This document shows, in pieces, positions 1 to 7,798 of a stretch of DNA of 48,738 nucleotides. The notes beneath the pieces were generated by a model. The model did not search any database and was not told the DNA's origin. It saw only the letters and a program-made list of their open reading frames with translations. Positions within the stretch are counted from its first letter, which is position 1. Each line of letters starts with the position of its first letter. Both the position numbers and the translations under genes were made by a program. The stretch is from an uncultured Lentisphaeraceae bacterium (GTDB lineage Bacteria; Verrucomicrobiota; Kiritimatiellia; RFP12; DVOR01): positions 1 to 48,738 of the forward strand of contig CALBHX010000065.1 in assembly GCA_937892925.1 (NCBI GenBank), read 5' to 3'.

Positions 1-2
1 AT

Positions 3-173
3 GCGGAGAACCGCCCCGTTCGTTGGACGCAGGGGGAGAGGGTGGTAACCATGGGTTTTGACCGCCTGGGACGGCGTGTTTTCTACAAGAAGATAAAAGG
101 AAGCCGGGTATGTGAGGAGGGTGCCATGATGCTTTTTGACGTAGACTTTGGAGCGTTTGGTAAGTTCGTATAA
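3..173 (+). pseudogene. 3' tail of an RHS-repeat protein gene, partial
   Basis: An open frame enters from the left edge and stops at the TAA at 171-173 (56 codons visible). Its first 30 residues read like the last repeat of an RHS/YD protein: AENRPVRWTQGERVVTM, then GFDRLGRRVFYKK, matching the common pattern of ENR, a variable stretch, V-T-M and a D-x-x-GRRV block. RHS proteins are large surface or secreted proteins that carry variable C-terminal toxin or adhesion modules. After the GRRVFYKK block the usual continuation (a YDG-type motif and the RHS core) is missing, and the remaining 25 residues resemble nothing I know. The gene is therefore probably truncated or out of frame here. The rest lies outside the window, so intact versus decayed cannot be settled. 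Confidence 0.55.
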
Positions 174-309
174 CTTTACGTCTAAAGTATGGGTGTTTGG
201 GAAGAGATCCAGTTGTCTTGGGTGTTCCGTACACAACGGCTTCGTAGGGTGTGTCGCATGTTTGGTGTTTACGCGTGGGGAAGTTCAGACGAAGGTGTGT
301 GACTTTCGA

Positions 310-315
310 TATAAT
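310..315 (+). promoter_or_regulatory. -10 box of mutS
   Basis: A perfect TATAAT lies eight bases before the mutS ATG (324-326). No convincing -35 box is found at the normal distance, and no Shine-Dalgarno sequence fits between the box and the start. Transcription would begin at or within a base or two of the ATG, giving a leaderless or nearly leaderless mRNA. The rest of 174-323 shows no gene I can support. Confidence 0.55.
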
Positions 316-323
316 ACCGAATT

Positions 324-2831
324 ATGGCAAAGGAAACGGATGGCTTGACGCCAATGATGCGGCAGTATCGCCGGACGAAGGAGGAGCTGGATGATGACAC
401 CATTCTGTTCTTTCGTATGGGCGACTTTTATGAGATGTTTTTTGAAGATGCGCATCGAGCCGCGCCGATTTTGGGGGTTGCGATTACTAAGCGGGCGGGT
501 GTGCCGATGTGCGGTGTGCCTTACCATGCAGTGGATAATTATTTGGCTAAAGCTATTCGTGCGGGTTTGAAGGTTGCGGTGTGTGAACAGACGGAGGATC
601 CCAAGACGGCGAAGGGGTTGGTGCGGCGTGAGATTACGCGGGTTGTTTCGCCTGGAACGGTGACGGAAGAGGGGATTCTGAATGCGGAGGCTTCCAATTA
701 CTTGGCTTCTGTGTTCGTGGGAAAAAAGGCGGGATATGGCCTTGCGGTGTTGGAGCTTTCAACGGGGGAGTTTTCAGTTGAGGAGGTGCAGGATGAGGCG
801 GGAGCATTGGAGGCGCTTCGGCGAATAGCCCCGAGTGAAACGCTGGTGTCGGAGGATCAGGCGGAGCTGCTGATGCCGGTGTTGGCGCATGGGGTGGCTG
901 GCGTGATTACGCAAACGGATGCGTGGCGATTTATGGCCGATCAGGCGGAAGATACGTTGAAGCGGCATTTTCGTGTGCATTCGCTGGAAGGTTTTTGCGG
1001 AACTGGAGAGCGCCCGTTGTGGGTGCGCGCCGCCGGAGCATTATTGCATTATGTGCGCCAGGAATTGCGCCGGGAGGTGGGGCATATTCGAGGTATTCAG
1101 GTGCGTCAGTGCGGAGCATATGTGGCGTTGGATGAGTGTACGTGCCGGAATTTGGATTTGTTGCCGGTGCCTGGAGGGCGGCCGGAGCCTGAAACGTTGT
1201 TAGGGGTTCTTGACGGTACACGTACGCCGATGGGGAAGCGGTTGCTGCGCGGGTGGATCCGTTCACCGCTTCGGCGGCAGGAGGAGATATTCGCGCGGCA
1301 GGAGGCGGTGGCTGAGTGGATGGCGGATCGCCGAGGGCTTTCAGAACTTCGCACGTTGTTGGGCGAGACGCATGACATGGAGCGAGTGATGACTCGGCTT
1401 TCAGGAGGCTCTGGAAATGGTCGGGATCTGCGGGCATTGACAGATTCTCTGGTGCAAGTACCTCGGGTGAGAGGTTTGTTGGATGCGGTAAGGGCGCCAT
1501 TTCTGAAGTCGATACGAGAATCCCTGCATGCCTTACCGGAATTGACGGCGGAATTGACGGCGGCGTTGGTAGAGGATCCTCCGTTGACAATCCGCGAGGG
1601 GGGGCTGATTCGTGCGGGATACTCGGCGGAGTTAGATGCGTTTCATGCGGCAGCGCAGGAGGGGCATAGCTGGATTGCACGTTATCAAGCAGAACAGCAG
1701 GAATTGACTGGAATTCGGACGCTGCGTGTGCGCCACAACAATGTGTTTGGTTTCTATATTGAGGTGAGCAAGGGGCAGCTGGCACACGTGCCGGAGTCGT
1801 ACACGCGCCGACAGACAGTGGCGAATGCAGAACGCTTTGTTACGCCGGAGCTGAAAACTTATGAAAGCCGGATTTTCGGCGCACAGGAAAAGGCAAATGC
1901 ATTGGAGTATGAGCTTTTCCAGCGGTTGCGTGAGAAGGTATGTGCGGCACTTGCCACGCTTCAGGAGACGGCTGCGGCGTTGGCGAGACTGGATGTGGTG
2001 CAGGGGTTTGCGGATCGGGCGTTGGCGTTGGATTATGTGCGCCCGCTGGTGGATGATTCGAAGGAACTGATGGTGCGTAACGGGCGTCATCCGATTGTGG
2101 AGTTGCAGCCTGGCGCAGAACGATTTGTCCCAAACGATACGTGGGTAAACGGCGATACGCGGCAGATACTCTTGATTACTGGGCCGAATATGGCTGGTAA
2201 ATCAACCTATATTCGTCAGGTAGCCATCCTGGCGATCATGGCGCATGTGGGCAGTTATGTGCCGGCGGATGAGATGCGTATTGGGTTGATAGATCGCGTG
2301 TTCACGCGTGTGGGGGCAGGGGATGATCTGGCGCGTGGGCGCTCTACCTTTATGGTTGAAATGCAGGAAACAGCGAATATTTTGAATAATGCAACACCGC
2401 GGTCGCTGATTGTGCTCGATGAAATTGGACGGGGAACTTCTACGTTTGATGGGATTTCTATTGCTTGGAGTGTGGTGGAGTTTTTGCACAATACGCCAGC
2501 ACGGAAGGCAAGAACATTGTTTGCCACGCATTACCACGAGTTGACGCAGCTTGCGGAGATCCTTCCGGGAGTGCAAAACTATACGGTTCAAGTGCGAGAG
2601 CAGGGTGATTCGATTGTGTTCTTGCGGCGGATAATTCCCGGTGCGGCGGATAAGAGTTATGGTATTCACGTGGCGCGTTTGGCTGGGCTTCCGGCGGAGG
2701 TGATTACGCGCGCGAATGTGATTCTGGCTGGGCTAGAGGGGCAGAAACCAACAGGCTCGGAAGTTCCCAAGCGGCATCGCATGGCGGTGATGGAGCCGGA
2801 AGAGGAAGATTTGCAGTTGAGCCTCTTCTAG
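324..2831 (+). CDS. mutS: DNA mismatch repair protein MutS
   Basis: MutS finds base mismatches and small loops after replication and starts their repair with MutL. The 835-residue length is normal for the family. The N-terminal mismatch-binding loop is visible as GDFYEMF, with the wedge Phe35 and Glu37. The C-terminal ABC-type ATPase has a Walker A motif GPNMAGKS at residues 620-627, a Walker B motif ending in Asp699-Glu700, and the RGTSTFDG signature just after. The protein ends in QLSLF, a good match to the beta-clamp binding pentapeptide and here the very last five residues, so this C-terminus looks intact. The start at 324 is supported by the normal MutS N-terminus (TPMMRQY about ten residues in) and by the TATAAT just upstream. 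It is a single gene that converges on trpA. Confidence 0.98.
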   Translation: MAKETDGLTPMMRQYRRTKEELDDDTILFFRMGDFYEMFFEDAHRAAPILGVAITKRAGVPMCGVPYHAVDNYLAKAIRAGLKVAVCEQTEDPKTAKGLVRREITRVVSPGTVTEEGILNAEASNYLASVFVGKKAGYGLAVLELSTGEFSVEEVQDEAGALEALRRIAPSETLVSEDQAELLMPVLAHGVAGVITQTDAWRFMADQAEDTLKRHFRVHSLEGFCGTGERPLWVRAAGALLHYVRQELRREVGHIRGIQVRQCGAYVALDECTCRNLDLLPVPGGRPEPETLLGVLDGTRTPMGKRLLRGWIRSPLRRQEEIFARQEAVAEWMADRRGLSELRTLLGETHDMERVMTRLSGGSGNGRDLRALTDSLVQVPRVRGLLDAVRAPFLKSIRESLHALPELTAELTAALVEDPPLTIREGGLIRAGYSAELDAFHAAAQEGHSWIARYQAEQQELTGIRTLRVRHNNVFGFYIEVSKGQLAHVPESYTRRQTVANAERFVTPELKTYESRIFGAQEKANALEYELFQRLREKVCAALATLQETAAALARLDVVQGFADRALALDYVRPLVDDSKELMVRNGRHPIVELQPGAERFVPNDTWVNGDTRQILLITGPNMAGKSTYIRQVAILAIMAHVGSYVPADEMRIGLIDRVFTRVGAGDDLARGRSTFMVEMQETANILNNATPRSLIVLDEIGRGTSTFDGISIAWSVVEFLHNTPARKARTLFATHYHELTQLAEILPGVQNYTVQVREQGDSIVFLRRIIPGAADKSYGIHVARLAGLPAEVITRANVILAGLEGQKPTGSEVPKRHRMAVMEPEEEDLQLSLF

Positions 2832-2851
2832 GCGGTTGAGTCGTCATAGAT

Positions 2852-2884
2852 GGCGCGGCGCCGCTTTAAGCGCAGTGCCGCGCC
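2852..2884. terminator. GC-rich hairpin between convergent mutS and trpA
   Basis: Perfect 8-base arms GGCGCGGC (2852-2859) and GCCGCGCC (2877-2884) enclose a second small stem, CGCT/AGCG. The structure lies in the 87-base gap where mutS and trpA meet tail to tail. There is no T-run on either side, so it is not a textbook intrinsic terminator. It may act as an RNA 3'-end stabiliser or a two-way pause site. Confidence 0.45.
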
Positions 2885-2918
2885 GTCTATTCAGGTAGGG
2901 CTTCACTCGAATATGCCG

Positions 2919-3698
2919 TTAGGCTTTTCCGCAAAGAGCGCGCATGAATTGACGGAGACCGTCCAATCCGCCGGATTGAAGCGCGTGGACGGCCGCAGAG
3001 CCGACAACGATGCCCTGGGCGTGTTGACCGATGTGTTGGGCGGTGGCATAATCGGAAATACCGAAGCCGGCTGCCAGCGGCAGAGGCGTAATGGCACGCA
3101 GTGCGTCCAGTCGGTCGGTTAGTTCAGGAGGCAGGGTTTTGCGCTCACCGGTAATGCCGCGTACGGTGATTACGTAGACGAAGCCATTGCACCCCTGAAT
3201 TAAACGCTGAGCGCGCGTAAGGGTAGTGGCTGGAGAAACGAGCGGAATCCAGGAGAGCCCGGCTGCTTCGATCGTTGGTCGAATTTCATTCTGTTCTTCG
3301 TAGGGGACGTCAACGACTAGGAGTCCATCGATCCCGGCGTTTGCGACGTCTTGGCAAAGCGTCTTAAATCCGTAGGCCATGAGCGGATTGTAATAGGAGA
3401 AGAGGATGAGACCCGTGTTTGGGTGCTTGGCGCGGAGATTGGCAGCGAGAGTCAGTGTCTTTCGCAGGGAGGCGCCGGCTTTTAGTGCCTGCTGGCTGGC
3501 AGCTTGAATAACGGCACCATCTGCAATGGGGTCAGAAAAGGGGACGCCGAGTTCAAGGATGTCGGCGCCTTCCTCGATAAGCGTATTCATGACCGCTTCA
3601 CTGGCTTCTGGCGAGGGGAAACCACAGGGCATGAAAAGCACGCGGGCCGGGCGGTGCTGGGCATTGGCCAGCGAAAAAGCACGTTGCAGACGGTTCAT
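2919..3698 (-). CDS. trpA: Tryptophan synthase alpha chain
   Basis: TrpA cleaves indole-3-glycerol phosphate to indole and glyceraldehyde 3-phosphate, and indole is channelled to TrpB in an alpha2-beta2 complex. The 259-residue length is normal. The catalytic pair is present at its usual positions: Glu49 in the LELGVPFSDP block and Asp60 in IADG. A late GFGIS phosphate-binding segment is also present. Some normally conserved spots differ: FMPCGFP stands where most have a TAGDP-like loop, and ADGA replaces ADGP. The ATG overlaps the trpB stop by four bases (ATGA), so translation is probably coupled. It is the last gene of the trp operon. Confidence 0.97.
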   Translation of the reverse strand: MNRLQRAFSLANAQHRPARVLFMPCGFPSPEASEAVMNTLIEEGADILELGVPFSDPIADGAVIQAASQQALKAGASLRKTLTLAANLRAKHPNTGLILFSYYNPLMAYGFKTLCQDVANAGIDGLLVVDVPYEEQNEIRPTIEAAGLSWIPLVSPATTLTRAQRLIQGCNGFVYVITVRGITGERKTLPPELTDRLDALRAITPLPLAAGFGISDYATAQHIGQHAQGIVVGSAAVHALQSGGLDGLRQFMRALCGKA

Positions 3699-4897
3699 TT
3701 ACGGATTCCTTCGTAATGATAGGCGGGGTGAGCTATTTTCCAAGAGGCGACGTTACCCATATCTTTGTCTCCTCGGCCGGAAAGATTGACGATGAGGATG
3801 GCCTCGTGCGGCAGCGTTGGGGCAATACGAATGGCCTCAGCCAGAGCGTGCGAGCTTTCCAGCGCAGGAATGATACCCTCATAACGACAGAGTGTGTCAA
3901 ATGCGTGAATGGCGGCCTCATCATTGCAGACGGCATAACGGACTCGTCCGAGATCGGCCAGGAAGCAATGTTCGGGGCCAACGCCTGGATAATCCAATCC
4001 GGCGGAGGCAGAATAGGCTTCGATAACCTGCCCGTCAGAGGTCTGGAGTAGTTTCGTTTTGCATCCATGTAGAACGCCAACGCTTCCACCGTTGATGCTG
4101 GCAGCATGTTTACCAGATGCAATTCCGCACCCTCCGGCTTCAACGCCTGTCAGGCGAACGTTGGTATCGTCTAGAAACCCGGCAAAGATTCCCATAGCGT
4201 TGGAGCCTCCACCCACGCAAGCAATGACTTCATCGGGCAGGCGTCCGGTTTTATCAAGGCATTGTTTACGGGCTTCTCGGCCAATGATAGACTGAAACTC
4301 CCGAACCATTTCAGGATAGGGTGCCGGGCCGGCAACGGTTCCGATAACGTAGAACGTGTGCTCGGCGGTGGCCGCCCAGTCACGAATGGCTTCGTTCATG
4401 GCATCTTTCAGGGTCTGTGAGCCGGACTTTACGGCAATAACGGTGGCTCCGAGTGCCTGCATCCGATCTACGTTTGGCGCTTGCCGCTGCACATCGAGTG
4501 CTCCCATGTAGACTTCGCAAGGCAATCCAAAGAGGGCGGCGGCGGTGGCCGTGGCCACGCCGTGCATTCCGGCGCCGGTTTCGGCGATGAGCCGCGTTTT
4601 CCCCATTCGTTTAGCAAGTAAGACTTGTCCGATAACGTTATTGATTTTATGTGCGCCGGTATGGTTGAGGTCTTCACGTTTCAAATAGATTTGTGCGCCT
4701 CCGAGGGCTGCGGTTAGGCGTTTGGCTAAATAGAGCGGAGATTCTCGCCCAACGTAATCGTGCATCAGGTTTTGGTAGGCAAGAAGAAACGCGGGATCCT
4801 GAAGCGCATCGCGAAATGCGGCGTCAATTTCTGCGAGGGTTGGCATCAGGGTCTCTGGAACATATTGTCCCCCATAGATACCGTAGTGAGTGCTCAT
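3695..4897 (-). CDS. trpB: Tryptophan synthase beta chain
   Basis: TrpB joins indole and serine to make tryptophan using pyridoxal phosphate. The reading frame stays open further upstream, but the start at 4897 is chosen because it gives the standard N-terminus (MSTHYGIYGGQYVPE) and overlaps the trpF stop by four bases (ATGA), as elsewhere in this operon. That yields 400 residues, normal for TrpB1. Lys84 in the GAHKINN motif is the cofactor lysine; GGGSNAMG is the phosphate-binding loop; the AETGAGMHG block carries the catalytic glutamate. The stop overlaps the start of trpA, its complex partner. Confidence 0.97.
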   Translation of the reverse strand: MSTHYGIYGGQYVPETLMPTLAEIDAAFRDALQDPAFLLAYQNLMHDYVGRESPLYLAKRLTAALGGAQIYLKREDLNHTGAHKINNVIGQVLLAKRMGKTRLIAETGAGMHGVATATAAALFGLPCEVYMGALDVQRQAPNVDRMQALGATVIAVKSGSQTLKDAMNEAIRDWAATAEHTFYVIGTVAGPAPYPEMVREFQSIIGREARKQCLDKTGRLPDEVIACVGGGSNAMGIFAGFLDDTNVRLTGVEAGGCGIASGKHAASINGGSVGVLHGCKTKLLQTSDGQVIEAYSASAGLDYPGVGPEHCFLADLGRVRYAVCNDEAAIHAFDTLCRYEGIIPALESSHALAEAIRIAPTLPHEAILIVNLSGRGDKDMGNVASWKIAHPAYHYEGIRK

Positions 4898-5439
4898 GAT
4901 TTTGCCTTTCGAATAAATGCGAGAACTTTTTGGTGGTCTTTGTGACCGGGAGAGGCTTCCGTGCCGCTGGAGACATCTACACACCAAGGGTGAACGGTCT
5001 GAATGGCGGCATCGAGATTGTCCGGTGTTAATCCGCCGGAAAGAACCATACGCCGAGTTCGGGCCACACGTGCAGCGTGATTCCAGTCTCCCACGCGGCC
5101 AAGCCCCGGGTATGCGTCTAGAACAATGGTATGCCGGGCATGTTTTCCGGGTGTGGCGTACCAGACTTCGATACCTGCCTGCCGGAAAGAACAGCCATAC
5201 AGCTGCACAACAGTTAAACGGCCGAGTAGGATGGCGCGGGCAATTTGGCGCGGTGTTGCTCGAACAAAAACACCCACGCGTTTGAGGCGAACGGGAACGG
5301 CGCCAAGTTCGCGCAGACGTTCAAGCGAAACCTGCCGTTTAGATCCTGAGGCCAGCACGATCCCGGCATAATCAGCCCCGGCGCGGTCGGCCAGAAGAAG
5401 ATCTTCCGGAGTGGTAATGCCACAGATTTTTACTTTCAT
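4894..5439 (-). CDS. trpF: Phosphoribosylanthranilate isomerase
   Basis: TrpF performs the Amadori rearrangement of N-(5'-phosphoribosyl)anthranilate in the third step of tryptophan synthesis. At 181 residues it is about 20 shorter than usual. The catalytic Cys6 in KICG and Asp108 (VLDAY) are present, as are the phosphate-binding segments LSGGLTPDN and VDVSSGTEASPGHKD. Two family motifs are altered: QLHG reads QLYG (Tyr81), and the GGTG-type loop after the aspartate reads PGLGRVGDW. The short length and these changes point to a divergent but probably working enzyme, since it sits in an intact operon. It overlaps trpC upstream and trpB downstream by four bases each. Confidence 0.92.
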   Translation of the reverse strand: MKVKICGITTPEDLLLADRAGADYAGIVLASGSKRQVSLERLRELGAVPVRLKRVGVFVRATPRQIARAILLGRLTVVQLYGCSFRQAGIEVWYATPGKHARHTIVLDAYPGLGRVGDWNHAARVARTRRMVLSGGLTPDNLDAAIQTVHPWCVDVSSGTEASPGHKDHQKVLAFIRKAKS

Positions 5440-6200
5440 GCGAGCAGCTCCGGCAATAGAGAAGGGTTCCGCATGAGTGCTTCTCCAATCAAAAAACGGG
5501 TGGCGCCGGTAGCATGCATGTCGGCTTTTGAGAAGATCGCGCTTTCAGCCACGGCAAGGCTGGTGGGCGGAACCTCACGCAATAGGGTGCGAACGGCGGA
5601 CAGATCTGTGCGGAATGTTTTAAGATCTCGGGCATTGACGCCGATAATTCGGATTCCAAGTGCTGCTAGCCGAGCCACTTCTTCCTGTATATGCGCTTCA
5701 CCCAAGACGTCTAGTCCAAGTACACTCGCCTGCGCGGCTAAATCTTCGAGCTGCGCATCTTCCAACATGGCAGCGATCAGCAGAACAGCATCCGCACCAG
5801 CATCCCGCGCCTCAAAGATCTGATAGGCGTCAAAGATGAAGTCTTTGCGCAGTAGAGGTAGTTTGGTTATTTGGCGTGCTTGCCGCAGAAAGTCTAATGA
5901 ACCGAGGAAAAAACGCTCTTCGGTGAGGATGGAACAGGCGGCTGCACCTCCGGCTTCATAGGCCTGTACAATGGATGGAACATGAAATCCCGTTTTAACA
6001 ATTCGTCCTTTTGAGGGCGAAGCCTGTTTAGCCTCTGCAATGATGCGGATTCCCGGTTTCTCCAACGCTTCGGCGAAACCGTGCGTGGGCGGTAGGTCAG
6101 CACACCGGCGTTTTATCTCTATTACCGGCCGATGGGCTTTGGCCGCCGCAAGTGTCATTCGCTTTTCAACAATAATTTGTTGGAGAATATTAGGCATCAT
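5436..6200 (-). CDS. trpC: Indole-3-glycerol phosphate synthase
   Basis: TrpC closes the indole ring of 1-(2-carboxyphenylamino)-deoxyribulose phosphate with loss of CO2. The 254-residue protein has the catalytic Glu56 and Lys58 in IAEAKQASPSKG, the second lysine (Lys119) in LRKDFI, the GVNARDL segment, and the late VAESAI and IGEAL blocks. It is a single-domain TrpC, not fused to TrpF as in enterobacteria. Two adjacent ATGs (6200 and 6197) can serve as start, and either overlaps the end of trpD by about ten bases. The stop overlaps trpF by four bases. Confidence 0.97.
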   Translation of the reverse strand: MMPNILQQIIVEKRMTLAAAKAHRPVIEIKRRCADLPPTHGFAEALEKPGIRIIAEAKQASPSKGRIVKTGFHVPSIVQAYEAGGAAACSILTEERFFLGSLDFLRQARQITKLPLLRKDFIFDAYQIFEARDAGADAVLLIAAMLEDAQLEDLAAQASVLGLDVLGEAHIQEEVARLAALGIRIIGVNARDLKTFRTDLSAVRTLLREVPPTSLAVAESAIFSKADMHATGATRFLIGEALMRNPSLLPELLA

Positions 6201-7209
6201 GACTGAACCTCACCAAAGCGCGGAGCTTCTCAAGCGCCGCTCCGGAATCAATACTCTCGCAGGCGCGCAGATATCCTTCGCGGAGTGTTTCTGCCTTGCC
6301 GGCCACATAAATGGCTGCGCCGGCATTAAGAGCTGCAATGGCACGTGCGCCGGAATGATCTTTTCCCTCTAGAATAGCTTTCAGTATGGCGGCATTTTCC
6401 TCCGGGGAGCCGCCACGAATATCCGAAGCGGGATAACGTTGGCCAAGTAGTAACTCAGGGAAGAGGTCTGAGGTGTGCAGGTTCCCTTCGGCATCAAGTT
6501 CGGTGACGCGCGTCCCGGTGGTTACCGTCAGTTCATCCAGGCCGTCATGGCCATGGACAATGAGTGCCCGGCGCATTCCTAAATCGTGCAGCGTGCCGGC
6601 GAAGAGTTCGGTATAAGCGGCGTCATAAACGCCAATGACGGCTGCTGAGGCATGTGCTGGATTGATTAAAGGCCCCAGTAGATTGAAGAGGGTTCGTGTG
6701 CCGAGCGCGCGGCGGATGGGGCCGACCTTTGCAAAGACCGGGTGCAGTTTTTGGGCAAAGAGAAATCCAATGCCAATGTGGGTGATGGCTTGCTCCATTC
6801 GCGCTGGGGGACAGTCCAGATTGAACCCGCAGGCGGCTAGAACATCGGCTGCGCCGGATTTTCCGCTGACGGCTCGGTTCCCGTGTTTTGCCATGCGCAC
6901 ACCTGCTCCAGCGGCAATGAAGGCTGCCGTGGTGGAAATATTGAAACTGGCTCCGCCATCTCCTCCGGTGCCAACCATGTCCACCGTTTCGGACAAGCCG
7001 GTGTCAATGGCTACTGCATGGCGCAGAAGAAATCGAGCTGCGCCGGTAAGCTCAGTACGCGCAACGCCTTTCATCCGTAATGCAATCAGGAACCCTGCAA
7101 ACGGAATGGGGTCTACCTGCCCACTGATAAACTCCTCAAATACACTCGTTAATGCGGCGGCATCTAGGTCTTTCCGTGCAAGGACACGTTCAAATGCAGC
7201 CTTAAACAT
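6190..7209 (-). CDS. trpD: Anthranilate phosphoribosyltransferase
   Basis: TrpD transfers the phosphoribosyl group of PRPP to anthranilate. The start at 7209 is preferred over an in-frame ATG at 7227 because a strong AGGAGG ribosome site lies five to ten bases before it, inside the end of trpG. That gives 339 residues, normal length. Family signatures visible are GTGGDG (PRPP loop), KHGNRAVSGKSGAADVL (a slightly changed form of the KHGNR-SS-SGSAD block) and RRALGTRTLFNLLGPL. It is not fused to TrpG. It overlaps the trpG stop by eight bases and trpC by about ten. Confidence 0.96.
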   Translation of the reverse strand: MFKAAFERVLARKDLDAAALTSVFEEFISGQVDPIPFAGFLIALRMKGVARTELTGAARFLLRHAVAIDTGLSETVDMVGTGGDGGASFNISTTAAFIAAGAGVRMAKHGNRAVSGKSGAADVLAACGFNLDCPPARMEQAITHIGIGFLFAQKLHPVFAKVGPIRRALGTRTLFNLLGPLINPAHASAAVIGVYDAAYTELFAGTLHDLGMRRALIVHGHDGLDELTVTTGTRVTELDAEGNLHTSDLFPELLLGQRYPASDIRGGSPEENAAILKAILEGKDHSGARAIAALNAGAAIYVAGKAETLREGYLRACESIDSGAALEKLRALVRFSHDA

Positions 7210-7780
7210 GGCGGCACCTCCTGACAAAATTGGCGAGTTGAAGTTTCCCGGCTTCTGTCAGAATGGATTCCGGGTGGTATTGGATGCCCTCAATAGGGAG
7301 CTCGCGGTGGCGAATACCCATAATTTCACCATCTGCTGTTTGGGCGGAAACTTCAAGACAAGCGGGCAGGCTGGCGGCCTCCAGCGCCAACGAGTGATAA
7401 CGAACCGCACGAAAAGGGTTGGGTACGCCGGCGAAAACACCCCGCCCATCGTGTGTTACTTCGGAGATTTTTCCGTGCATTACCTGTTTGGCATGAACTA
7501 CCTGCGCACCGAACACTGCGCCAATGGCCTGATGCCCCAGGCAGACGCCAAACATGGGAAGCCGAGCCTGCGCTCCCGCACGAACCAGATCACATAGAAT
7601 CCCCGCTCGTTCCGGAGAGGAAGGGCCTGGGGAGAGCAGAATGCCTTCGGGGTTCAGCGCCAGCACCTCCTGCGGCGTTATTTCCCGGTTTCGGCGAATC
7701 ATCACCTCCGCGCCCAGCGCATACAACAAATGAACCAGATTGTAAGTGAAGGAATCGTAATTATCCAGAACAAAAATCAT
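7202..7780 (-). CDS. trpG: Anthranilate synthase glutamine amidotransferase subunit
   Basis: This class I glutamine amidotransferase releases ammonia from glutamine and delivers it to TrpE. The 192 residues hold the full triad: Cys80 in FGVCLGHQ, and His169 and Glu171 in QYHPES. The oxyanion segment SPGPSSPERAG is also present. The same family includes PabA of folate synthesis, and one protein often serves both pathways; the trp operon position makes the anthranilate role primary. A strong AAGGAGG ribosome site precedes the ATG in the 18-base gap after trpE. Confidence 0.95.
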   Translation of the reverse strand: MIFVLDNYDSFTYNLVHLLYALGAEVMIRRNREITPQEVLALNPEGILLSPGPSSPERAGILCDLVRAGAQARLPMFGVCLGHQAIGAVFGAQVVHAKQVMHGKISEVTHDGRGVFAGVPNPFRAVRYHSLALEAASLPACLEVSAQTADGEIMGIRHRELPIEGIQYHPESILTEAGKLQLANFVRRCRHV

Positions 7781-7798
7781 AGCAGCCTCCTTGCCCGT

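Noticed and set aside
148..348. 66-codon plus-strand frame before mutS
   Set aside because: Overlaps the mutS start and its -10 box, is Cys/Val-rich and has no ribosome site.
931..1785. 284-codon minus-strand frame inside mutS
   Set aside because: Pro/Ser-rich antisense reading of a well-conserved gene.
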